DNA from: an uncultured Collinsella sp.
Lineage (GTDB): Bacteria > Actinomycetota > Coriobacteriia > Coriobacteriales > Coriobacteriaceae
DNA length: 5,664 bases
Assembly (NCBI GenBank): GCA_900549185.1
Contig: URNM01000117.1
Span: forward strand, 1 to 5,664
Direction of reading: 5' to 3'
This document shows, piece after piece, positions 1 through 4,912 of the stretch (its first letter is position 1; each line of letters begins with the position of its first letter). The position numbers and the translations under genes were made by a program. Under the pieces are notes generated by a model that did not search any database, was not told the origin of the DNA, and was given only the letters and a program-made list of their open reading frames with translations.

Positions 1-26
1 GGCTCGGAGATGTGTATAAGAGACAG
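1..26 (+). other. Nextera transposase adapter remnant (not genomic)
   Basis: The 19-base mosaic end AGATGTGTATAAGAGACAG fills positions 8-26. It is preceded by GGCTCGG, the adjoining part of the Illumina Nextera read-2 adapter. This is library-preparation sequence left untrimmed in the contig, so genomic sequence starts at 27. Any reading frame that extends into these bases is artificial. Confidence is very high because the match is exact and the same adapter appears inverted at the other end. Confidence 0.98.
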
Positions 27-1373
27 GCCCTGGAAGGCATCGTTGAGCTTGGCGGCCTTCTCGGCGTTCTTGGCGGCGAGCTCCTCCTGGGAGATCTCGG
101 CCTCCTCGGCGCACTTCTGGGCGTCATAGGCTCGGAAGAACGGGTAGTACAGAACGAAGTCGACGACCAGGATAAGGGCGAGCATCACAAAGGCGAGCGG
201 CTGGAAGCCCAGGCCCATGATGGTGCCGATGGGGCCGGGGACAGTCCAAGGCAGGGTGTACATAAAGCCGTTCATACCCAAGAAGTCGATAAAGATCTTG
301 AGGATCCAAATGTTGGCGATCGGGGCAAAGACAAACGGGACAAAGAAGACGGGGTTGAGCACGATGGGCGCGGCGAACAGCAGCGGCTCGTTGACGGCAA
401 AGCACACTGGGACGATGGCGGCCTTACCGACGGCGCGCATCTCCTGGGACTTGGCCAGGAAGCAGAACATAAAGACCAGGACGAGCGTGGCGCCGGTACC
501 GCCCATGCAGACGACGAAGTACTGGGCACCCTGGGTCAGGACAGCGGAAGCGTGCTGGCCGGCCTGGAACGCAGCCAGGTTGTCGGTCATGTTGGCAACG
601 AGGGCAGCGGCGATGGCGGGCTCGACGATCGAGGGGCCGTGGACGCCCACGAACCAGAACAGGCTCATGGCGCCGTAGATCACAGCGAGGCCGATGTAGC
701 CGTCGGCAGCGGTGAACAGGGGCTGGAACACCTGGATGACGCCCTGGGCAAAGCAGAAGCCAAAAGCAGCGCGGAAGGCTATGTCAAAGACCCAAAAGAC
801 GGTGATGCAGACGGAGAAGGGGATGATGTCCTTAAAGGTCTGCGAGATGTTGGGCGGAACCTGCTCGGGCATCTTGACGGTGATGTTGCGCTTAATGAAG
901 AACTTGTAGATGATGCCGGTCACAAACGCAGCGATGAAGGCGGTCAGCAGGCCTTTGGAACCAAGGTAGGTGGTGTTGAAGCCGCTGGCGGCGTCCGTGG
1001 CGATGGTGTCGCTCGAAAGGAGCAAGAAGCCGATGATGGCCGCGCACATGCACGAGATGAAGTTGATCTGGTTGTTCTTGGGCAGATCGCGGTTCTGAGC
1101 GTCGGCGAAGTGCTTGGCCGTGGTGGCGGCGCAGGCGATGGCCAGGATGCCCATGGAGTAGTTGTAGCACTTCCACAGGGCGTTGTTGATGTCATCGGGC
1201 CAGTAGAAACCCCAGATGTTGGGGACCGAGGCTACCAGGCAGAAGATGGACGAGAAGATGATGATGGGGATGACGGAGATAAAGCCGTCGCGGATCGCCT
1301 TGAGGTACTTGTTGCGGGCGATCGCGTTGAAAAAGGGCTGGCCTTTTTCGATGGTGGCGATGAGTTGCTCCAT
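27..1373 (-). CDS. lacE: Lactose-family PTS permease, EIIC domain, 3' end missing
   Basis: This is the membrane permease of the lactose/cellobiose PTS family, which imports the sugar while the EIIB domain phosphorylates it. The first 449 codons are present without a stop and stop exactly at the adapter boundary. The N-terminus (MEQLIATIEKGQPFFNAIAR) closely resembles LacE of lactococci and staphylococci. Other family landmarks are NRDLPKNNQINF near 94-105, VPPNISQTFKDI near 172-183, FVGVHGPSIVEPAIAA near 241-256, GGTGATLV near 291-298, VNEPLLF with conserved Glu329, and LPWTVPGPIG near 374-383. His245 and Glu329 sit in the segments known to line the sugar site of this family. Many hydrophobic segments agree with a multi-spanning protein. 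After about residue 415 there is a charged Ala/Glu/Lys linker, the place where LacE normally passes into a C-terminal EIIB domain of about 100 residues; whether EIIB is fused here cannot be seen. The start is supported by TTAGGAG six bases upstream. Codon choice is strongly biased to C-ending codons. It is divergent from the LacI gene. Lactose is inferred from LacE likeness and nearby lacAB; another beta-galactoside is possible. Confidence 0.93.
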
Positions 1374-1414
1374 GCAATGCTCCTAAGAGTCGGTGGGTTA
1401 GCAACGATGGTAGC

Positions 1415-1436
1415 TTTTGGCGTTCGGTTGCCAAAA
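1415..1436 (-). repeat. Hairpin-forming inverted repeat in the lacE leader
   Basis: TTTTGGC (1415-1421) and GCCAAAA (1430-1436) are perfect 7-base arms around an 8-base loop. The element lies 42-63 bases upstream of the permease start and shares its GCCAAAA arm with the adjacent 24-bp operator candidate. It could form a leader hairpin or an extra protein-binding dyad. There is no U-tract of the kind expected for a terminator. Function is unknown. Confidence 0.5.
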
Positions 1437-1455
1437 TGTTGACGTTGCCATTTTG
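1432..1455. promoter_or_regulatory. LacI-type operator candidate O1 (permease-proximal)
   Basis: This is a 24-bp pseudo-palindrome centred on a CG step (1443-1444). The left half is CAAAATGTTGAC and the right half, read on the other strand, is CAAAATGGCAAC, so 9 of 12 positions agree. The outer CAAAATG/CATTTTG arms are perfect. A CpG centre flanked by A/C-type half-sites is typical of LacI-family operators, where a hinge leucine opens the central step. The centre lies 70 bp upstream of the permease start. The likely ligand is the adjacent LacI-family protein; that is inference. Confidence 0.68.
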
Positions 1456-1551
1456 CGACACAAAAAAAGACGCGAACCGGTGGTTCCTGTGCCTGCGAAC
1501 CGTCGATTCCTTATGCGTAAACGTTTGAGCCGCCCGGGGGCTCTGTGTTTG

Positions 1552-1575
1552 CACAATGGCAACGTTAACATTTGG
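1552..1575. promoter_or_regulatory. LacI-type operator candidate O2 (repressor-proximal)
   Basis: This is a second 24-bp pseudo-palindrome centred on CG at 1563-1564. The halves are CACAATGGCAAC and, on the other strand, CCAAATGTTAAC, with 8 of 12 positions agreeing. Its reverse complement matches O1 at 19 of 21 consecutive positions (ATGTTRACGTTGCCATTKTGC), so O1 and O2 are two copies of one element in opposite orientation. The centres are 120 bp apart. It lies 167 bp upstream of the repressor start, so it may serve repressor autoregulation, looping with O1, or both. Confidence 0.68.
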
Positions 1576-1658
1576 TCGACAAAAGCCGTTCGGGGAAGCA
1601 AAAATGTCGGTGAACGGTAGGTTTTGGGTGGTGAGCGTATGGTGGGGGAGGCGTTGGA

Positions 1659-1664
1659 TATACT
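1659..1664 (+). promoter_or_regulatory. Candidate -10 box of the LacI-family gene
   Basis: TATACT within TTGGATATACTTG resembles a vegetative -10 hexamer at 5 of 6 positions. No good -35 lies 16-18 bases upstream. The 11-base context TGGRTATACTT recurs at the -10 proposed for the membrane-protein gene (3530-3535), which supports both. It would give a leader of about 60 bases. The consensus TTGACA at 1710-1715 is too close to the start codon to serve this gene. Confidence 0.45.
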
Positions 1665-1730
1665 TGAAGACGTTTTATTTGAATGCGCAGGGTGCAACCA
1701 ATGGCATCGTTGACATAGAAAGATCGACCT

Positions 1731-2735
1731 ATGGCCGCTGTTAAAAAATCGGTATCCGTCAAAGACGTAGCGCGCCTCGCGGGCGTCTCGGAGCAGACGG
1801 TCTCACGCACCGTGCACGATTCGCCCAGCGTGCGCCCCGAGACCAAGGAACGCGTGCGTGCCGCCATGCGCGAGCTGGGGTATCGCCCCAATTTTGCCGG
1901 TCGATCGCTGCGCCGCGGCAAGTTTAAGACCGTCGGCGTTGCCATGTTCAACATTACCGGTACCGGCAACCTCGACCGTATGGAGGGCTTTGCCGCCGCG
2001 GCCGACAAACATGGCTATGCCATCACCCTCACTAAAGTAGACGGGCATCCGTATACCCTCGAGAGCGCATCGTCACGCATGAGCGCGCTGCCGGTAGACG
2101 GTATGGTCGTGATCATGAACCGCATGCCGGCAGACTTTGGCACTTTTGAGCCGCTGCCCGGTATGCAGACGGTGCTCGTTACCATGCTGGAGCACCCGCT
2201 CTGTTCAACGGTCGATAACGACCAGTTCGATTGCTCGCGTCAAGTTGTCGAGTACTTGCTGGGGCGGGGGCACAAGACTGTGCACTTTATCTCATGCCCC
2301 GAGCGCTCGCTTTCGGGCATGCGGCGCGAGGAAGGCTGGCGCGAGACATTGCGCGCGCATGGCATTGAGCCCCCGCAGCTCGTGCGCGGCGACTGGACAG
2401 CGCAGAGTGGATATGCTGCCGGCCAGGTGCTTGCGGATGATCCGACCTGCACGGCCATTTATGCCTCCAACGACGCCATGGCCTACGGCTGCATCCGTGG
2501 GCTCGAGTCGCGCGGGAAGTGCGTGCCCCAGGACGTGAGCGTGGTGGGTGTTGACGATAGCCTGGGCGATATCGTGCCCGACCGTCGCCTGACCACGGTG
2601 CGCTTTGACAACAAGCGCGTCGGCATGTGGGCGGTCGACAAGATTGCCGGCGCCGAGGGCGTTGAACCCGGTGTGGAGCACATGCTGTTTCCGGGCGTGC
2701 TCGTCGAGGGCGATACCGTGCGCGACGTACGCTAG
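1731..2735 (+). CDS. LacI-family transcriptional repressor
   Basis: This encodes a 334-residue sugar-responsive DNA-binding regulator of normal family length. The N-terminal helix-turn-helix is residues 8-29 (VSVKDVARLAGVSEQTVSRT). The hinge is around 51-62 (YRPNFAGRSLRRG), and Leu60 is the likely minor-groove leucine. A periplasmic-binding-protein-like effector domain fills residues 66-330. Ligand-pocket landmarks include SGMRREEGWRE (194-205), where Arg198 corresponds to the family's sugar-contacting arginine, SND (246-248) and GVDDS (273-277), where Asp275 matches the family's conserved effector aspartate. The ATG start precedes the helix-turn-helix by the usual few residues. Its ribosome site is weak (AGAAAGA), suggesting modest translation. 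It is divergent from lacE and reads toward lacF, so it probably represses the PTS genes until a galactoside or its phosphate is present; the true inducer is unknown. It is not the DeoR-family LacR that controls lac operons in lactococci and streptococci, so I give no gene symbol. No intrinsic terminator is visible directly after it. Confidence 0.95.
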   Translation: MAAVKKSVSVKDVARLAGVSEQTVSRTVHDSPSVRPETKERVRAAMRELGYRPNFAGRSLRRGKFKTVGVAMFNITGTGNLDRMEGFAAAADKHGYAITLTKVDGHPYTLESASSRMSALPVDGMVVIMNRMPADFGTFEPLPGMQTVLVTMLEHPLCSTVDNDQFDCSRQVVEYLLGRGHKTVHFISCPERSLSGMRREEGWRETLRAHGIEPPQLVRGDWTAQSGYAAGQVLADDPTCTAIYASNDAMAYGCIRGLESRGKCVPQDVSVVGVDDSLGDIVPDRRLTTVRFDNKRVGMWAVDKIAGAEGVEPGVEHMLFPGVLVEGDTVRDVR

Positions 2736-2770
2736 GGTGTGGACCTGTTTGGGTTGCCGATAATTGTGTT

Positions 2771-2824
2771 TGATATTGTTCAGATTGGTTTGGAAACCGT
2801 TCACGGGTGAAAAGCAACCGTTCA
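2771..2824. repeat. Phased GTTCA repeats and paired dyads upstream of lacF
   Basis: GTTCA occurs at 2778-2782, 2799-2803 and 2820-2824, each exactly 21 bp from the next, about two helical turns. The last two share a longer core, AACCGTTCA. Two perfect 12-bp dyads lie side by side in the same stretch: GGTTT-GG-AAACC (2787-2798) and TTCAC-GG-GTGAA (2800-2811). The regular phasing and position between the repressor gene and lacF suggest binding sites for a transcription factor. The binding protein is not known. Confidence 0.5.
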
Positions 2825-2847
2825 TAGCTTGAAATTGCATTTTGCGC

Positions 2848-2886
2848 TGTTCTTTTTTGTTTGAATGTTACTGTTTCTGCCATACA
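2848..2886 (+). promoter_or_regulatory. A/T-rich lacF promoter-proximal region with TGTTC-type repeats
   Basis: TGTTC (2848), TGTTT (2858), TGTTA (2866) and TGTTT (2872) follow in close succession. The 12-mer TGTTCTTTTTTG (2848-2859) recurs exactly in inverted orientation upstream of lacA (4749-4760). A weak promoter can be drawn as TTGTTT (2857-2862), an 18-base spacer and CATACA (2881-2886), but the hexamers are poor. The shared 12-mer supports a common regulator of lacF and lacA. Confidence 0.4.
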
Positions 2887-2949
2887 CAACGCAGCGCGTA
2901 TGCCTGGACGCGATGCTCTCCGTTGGTTCATATGTGAAAGGAACGCAAT

Positions 2950-3288
2950 ATGGCAACCAAAGAAGAAATCTCGATGGTTGGATTCGAGATTGTCGCATAC
3001 GCGGGCGACGCCCAGACTGATCTGCTTGCAGCGCTCGATGCTGCTCGCGAAGGTGATTTTGAGAAGGCTGAGCAGCTGCACAAGGATGCCAGCGATGCAC
3101 TTATCGGCGCCCACGACACGCAGACCAAACTGCTTTCGCAGGAGGCCGGCGGTGGCGAGATGGAGATGACCTTCATCATGGCCCATGCTCAGGATACTCT
3201 CATGACCACCATGATCCTGGAGAAGCAGGCCCGCTTTACCATCGATGCCTACAAGCGCATCGCCGAGCTCGAGGCCAAGCTCGCCTAA
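2950..3288 (+). CDS. lacF: Lactose/cellobiose-family PTS EIIA component
   Basis: This encodes a 112-residue cytoplasmic protein that accepts phosphate from HPr and passes it to EIIB, driving sugar phosphorylation during import. The whole length matches EIIA-Lac: GFEIVAYAGDAQTDLLAAL at 11-29, GDFEKAEQLHKDA at 35-47, and the active-site segment IMAHAQDTLMTT at 76-87. His79 corresponds to the phosphorylated His78 of the lactococcal protein, and Asp82 to its metal-binding Asp81. The residue after that aspartate is Thr83, whereas lactococcal EIIA-Lac has histidine. Such proteins form trimers of helical bundles. The start has AAAGGAA eight bases upstream. The gene stands alone, with a terminator just after it. 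It is the partner expected for the permease at 27-1373, although the two lie on opposite strands with the repressor gene between. A cellobiose or chitobiose EIIA is the main alternative; LacE likeness and lacAB favour lactose. Confidence 0.93.
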   Translation: MATKEEISMVGFEIVAYAGDAQTDLLAALDAAREGDFEKAEQLHKDASDALIGAHDTQTKLLSQEAGGGEMEMTFIMAHAQDTLMTTMILEKQARFTIDAYKRIAELEAKLA

Positions 3289-3315
3289 CGAGCCCTCACA
3301 ACCAAGTCCCCTTCC

Positions 3316-3349
3316 AAAAGCTCTGCCGCTACCCGCGGCAGGGCTTTTT
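3316..3349 (+). terminator. Intrinsic terminator of lacF
   Basis: A 14-bp stem pairs 3316-3329 (AAAAGCTCTGCCGC) with 3335-3348 (GCGGCAGGGCTTTT) with one T-G wobble and a 5-base loop. A run of five T follows the GC-rich part. It begins 28 bases after the lacF stop codon, so lacF is likely a one-gene transcript or the end of a repressor-lacF transcript. Confidence 0.92.
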
Positions 3350-3361
3350 CTGTTCTCCTTC

Positions 3362-3430
3362 AAGTTGCGGTGAAATAGGGACTGAATAGGGGCCGGCGGG
3401 CACAAAACAATCCCTATTCCACCGCAACTC
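3362..3430. repeat. Long imperfect inverted repeat (23-base arms)
   Basis: The left arm (3362-3384) and the reverse complement of the right arm (3408-3430) agree at 20 of 23 positions, with conserved cores AGTTGCGGTG and AATAGGGA. The loop is 23 bases and starts with another AATAGGG (3385-3391). The element comes after the lacF terminator and has no U-tract on the plus strand, so it is not needed as a terminator. Its form is like a dispersed intergenic palindromic repeat. No transposase is nearby. Confidence 0.8.
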
Positions 3431-3439
3431 ATCCCGAGA

Positions 3440-3480
3440 TAGTCATTGGGGACGTTCTTAAACGACTAGTCATTGGGGAC
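3440..3480. repeat. Direct repeat of TAGTCATTGGGGAC, two copies
   Basis: The 14-mer TAGTCATTGGGGAC occurs at 3440-3453 and 3467-3480, a period of 27 bases. The following bases are also similar (GTTCTTAAACG versus AGTCTTGTTGC). Together with the adjacent inverted repeat it forms a short repeat island between lacF and the membrane-protein gene. From memory, TCATTGGGGAC-type motifs occur repeatedly in gut bacterial genomes, but I cannot verify that here. Confidence 0.75.
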
Positions 3481-3529
3481 AGTCTTGTTGCGCTCCGTTC
3501 GTCCTCCCGTTCGATTTTTGCTCGGTGGG

Positions 3530-3535
3530 TATACT
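3530..3535 (+). promoter_or_regulatory. Candidate -10 box of the membrane-protein gene
   Basis: TATACT in the context TGGGTATACTT is a good -10 match. Transcription would begin near 3542, leaving a short leader of about 32 bases with a strong ribosome site. The -35 region (CCGTTC, 17 bases upstream) is poor. The context matches that of the repressor-gene -10 candidate at 11 positions with one purine change. Confidence 0.5.
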
Positions 3536-3573
3536 TCCATCCGCAATACAGGCCGGAATGAGGAGGTATCCAA

Positions 3574-4605
3574 ATGCCGGACAACGGATTGATTCAAAAG
3601 AAAGATGCGCACGAGATGGCTCATGGGCGTCCTGTCCAGATAACCGAGCACACGGCGGTAACCGAGCTGCAGCCCAGTCTGTCCGATGTCGTGTGCGCAA
3701 ACAAAAAGCTGCAGATTGGCTTTATCGTTGCGCTCGTGGTACTGGCGCTGCTGTCGGGCTTTGTAGCTCGTCCGCATTTCGCCGATACCAAAACTTGGGA
3801 CTCCACCATCGAGGTTATCGACCAAAAGAAAGGCAACGTTTTGGCGCTCACGACCTCGTGCGTGGCGCTGTCTGCGGGTATTACGGCGCTGCCGGGTGAT
3901 ACGGGAACGCCGGTTGCCGAGCAGCTCGCGCAGCTTTCAGGCAACCTTGGTATCGTGCTTGCCGTGCTATACCTAGAGAAATATTTGCTCACGATTTTGT
4001 GGTCGGTTGGCTTGGGCATCTTAATCCCGTTTGCGTTGGTGCTCTTTGCGGTGTCGCTCGGCATTCACGGGCGCTGGAGTACGAGCGCCGTCCTGCGCCG
4101 TGCGGCGACACGCGTGCTGGTGGTTGCCGTAATCGGCATGGCGCTCGTACCCGCGAGCGTATGGGTGTCGCAGAAGGTCGATGAAACGTATCGCGTAAGT
4201 ATTGAGCAAGCCGAGCAAAAAGCTGCGGACGCTGCGGATGCGGCCGACACCACGGACAAGTCAGCCGAGACCAGCTCAAAATCGAACAAGAAAAAATCCA
4301 AGGCCACGGCGTCCAAAAACGTGCTCGAGCAGTTGACTGATGGGGCCTCGAGCCTTGTTACGTCGGTGACCAGCGGCGCCAAGCAGATGACCGATGAGAT
4401 CGTGCGGCAGGTGACCGATCTGATTGAAGGCGTCATCGTGATGATCGTGACTTCGTGCGTTATCCCGCTGCTGGTGCTCGTGGCGTTCCTGTGGCTGGGA
4501 CACGTACTGCTGGGGATCGATATCTCCGGCCCGGCGAACTATTTGACGGGCCGCTTTCTGAGTGCTCCGTCCAAGCACGCCAAAAAGGGTGGGCAGTCCG
4601 AGTAG
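3574..4605 (+). CDS. Uncharacterised multi-spanning membrane protein
   Basis: This encodes 343 residues of unknown function. A hydrophilic N-terminus (1-45) is followed by hydrophobic segments near 47-65, 88-105 (weak), 123-140, 145-164, 180-198 and 286-315. Between the last two lies a polar stretch (about 208-285): Ala/Glu/Asp-rich with coiled-coil character at 208-228, Ser/Lys-rich with a KKKSK cluster near 239-243, then an amphipathic part. The best-conserved-looking segment is LPGDTGTPVAEQLAQLSGN (106-124) leading into LAVLYLEKYLLTI (129-141). I recall similar segments in uncharacterised membrane proteins of gut Firmicutes, some carrying a misleading 'beta-carotene monooxygenase' name, but cannot confirm this. 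The start is fixed by AGGAGG seven bases upstream. No signal-peptidase site or enzyme motif is apparent. The gene has its own promoter candidate and terminator, so it is probably a separate unit between lacF and lacA rather than part of the sugar pathway. Codon use is more mixed than in lacE and lacA. Confidence 0.85.
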   Translation: MPDNGLIQKKDAHEMAHGRPVQITEHTAVTELQPSLSDVVCANKKLQIGFIVALVVLALLSGFVARPHFADTKTWDSTIEVIDQKKGNVLALTTSCVALSAGITALPGDTGTPVAEQLAQLSGNLGIVLAVLYLEKYLLTILWSVGLGILIPFALVLFAVSLGIHGRWSTSAVLRRAATRVLVVAVIGMALVPASVWVSQKVDETYRVSIEQAEQKAADAADAADTTDKSAETSSKSNKKKSKATASKNVLEQLTDGASSLVTSVTSGAKQMTDEIVRQVTDLIEGVIVMIVTSCVIPLLVLVAFLWLGHVLLGIDISGPANYLTGRFLSAPSKHAKKGGQSE

Positions 4606-4639
4606 CTAAAACAGCTGTATATACCGAGGAATACCGCCG

Positions 4640-4674
4640 AAGGGCGGCCGAGACACGTTCTCGGTCGCCCTTTT
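4640..4674 (+). terminator. Intrinsic terminator of the membrane-protein gene
   Basis: GGGCGGCCGAGA (4642-4653) pairs with TCTCGGTCGCCC (4659-4670) with one G-T wobble across a 5-base loop. AA before the stem and TTTT after it extend the hairpin, and the T-rich tail TTTTGTTTGTTG follows. It starts 34 bases after the stop codon and separates this gene from lacAB. Confidence 0.92.
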
Positions 4675-4733
4675 GTTTGTTGAACACATGGTCGCTACGT
4701 CCGCGCCCGGCTCAAACGGTCAGCAATCATCCG

Positions 4734-4820
4734 TGAACGATATTTGTTCAAAAAAGAACAAAGATAAACAAATAGTTGTTGCAGTTACTGTTCGAATGTG
4801 TTCAAATAAACATGAACAGT
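4734..4820. promoter_or_regulatory. Cluster of GTTC/GAAC dyads upstream of lacA
   Basis: At least four overlapping dyads are built on the same half-site: TGAAC-N7-GTTCA (4734-4750), TTTGTTC-N6-GAACAAA (4743-4762, perfect 7-base arms), ACTGTTC-N20-GAACAGT (4787-4793 with 4814-4820, perfect 7-base arms) and TGTTC-N10-GAACA (4799-4818). On the minus strand TTTGTTTATC, TTTGTTCTTT and TTTGAAC follow at 10-base intervals. The cluster lies about 90-180 bases upstream of lacA and looks like a multi-site operator. The 12-mer at 4749-4760 is shared in inverted form with the lacF upstream region. Confidence 0.55.
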
Positions 4821-4912
4821 GAAGAACCGCACATTCAGATGCCCGGACCTGAACGCGATTCAACACTTCCAAACAGAAACTACGCACCTGCGTATCTCTC
4901 AAGGAGGATGTC

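Larger units (their letters stand above)
1374..1730. promoter_or_regulatory. Divergent lacE / lacI-family control region
   Basis: This 357-base non-coding region separates the divergent permease and repressor genes. It contains two 24-bp LacI-type operator candidates, a 7-bp-arm hairpin in the permease leader, a small dyad GAACC-GGT-GGTTC (1474-1486), a direct repeat of GCGAACCG (1472-1479 and 1495-1502) and a likely -10 box for the repressor gene (1659-1664). The permease Shine-Dalgarno TTAGGAG reads on the minus strand at 1386-1380. I could not find a convincing -35/-10 pair for the permease on the minus strand. The short open frames here look like chance. Confidence 0.75.
4606..4912. promoter_or_regulatory. 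lacA upstream region
   Basis: This 307-base non-coding stretch contains the terminator of the membrane-protein gene at its start, the dyad-rich operator cluster at 4734-4820 and the lacA ribosome binding site AAGGAGG (4901-4907). The A/T-rich part (about 4740-4815) is the likely promoter, but no hexamer pair stands out. A possible weak -35 is TTGCAG (4779-4784) or TTACTG (4785-4790). Nothing recognisable lies at 4828-4890. Confidence 0.6.

Noticed and set aside
12..1442. Long plus-strand open frame (476 codons) rich in Gly, Asp and Glu
   Set aside because: It begins inside the adapter and runs antisense to lacE. Its composition is what a C-ending-codon-biased gene yields on the opposite strand, and it shows no domain.
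1516..1529. CGTAAACGTTTGAG as a catabolite-repression (cre) or third LacI operator site
   Set aside because: The AAACGTTT core is palindromic, but the outer positions disagree with the cre consensus and with O1/O2, so it is too weak to call.
1710..1715. TTGACA as the -35 of the repressor gene
   Set aside because: It ends 15 bases before the start codon, so its -10 would fall inside the coding region, and no downstream start fits the helix-turn-helix.
2838..2846. CATTTTGCG as a third copy of the O1 operator upstream of lacF
   Set aside because: The 9-mer matches one outer arm of O1, but the opposite half-site and the CG centre are missing.
2736..2860. Intrinsic terminator after the repressor gene
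   Set aside because: The dyads GGTTT-GG-AAACC and TTCAC-GG-GTGAA are short, have 2-base loops and lack a following T-run. The T-run at 2853-2858 is not preceded by a stem.
2287..3432. 381-codon minus-strand open frame across the repressor end, spacer and lacF
   Set aside because: It overlaps two clearly recognised plus-strand genes and a terminator. Its Arg/Pro/Ala-rich sequence matches no family.
3289..3573. Insertion sequence or other mobile element
   Set aside because: Repeats are present, but there is no transposase or remnant, and no target-site duplication that clearly brackets a unit.
3466..3825. Minus-strand open frame over the start of the membrane-protein gene
   Set aside because: It overlaps the promoter, ribosome site and N-terminus of a well-supported gene and has no ribosome site of its own.
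4606..4912. Riboswitch or small structured RNA upstream of lacA
   Set aside because: After the terminator the region is A/T-rich with protein-site-like dyads. No conserved riboswitch core is recognisable.
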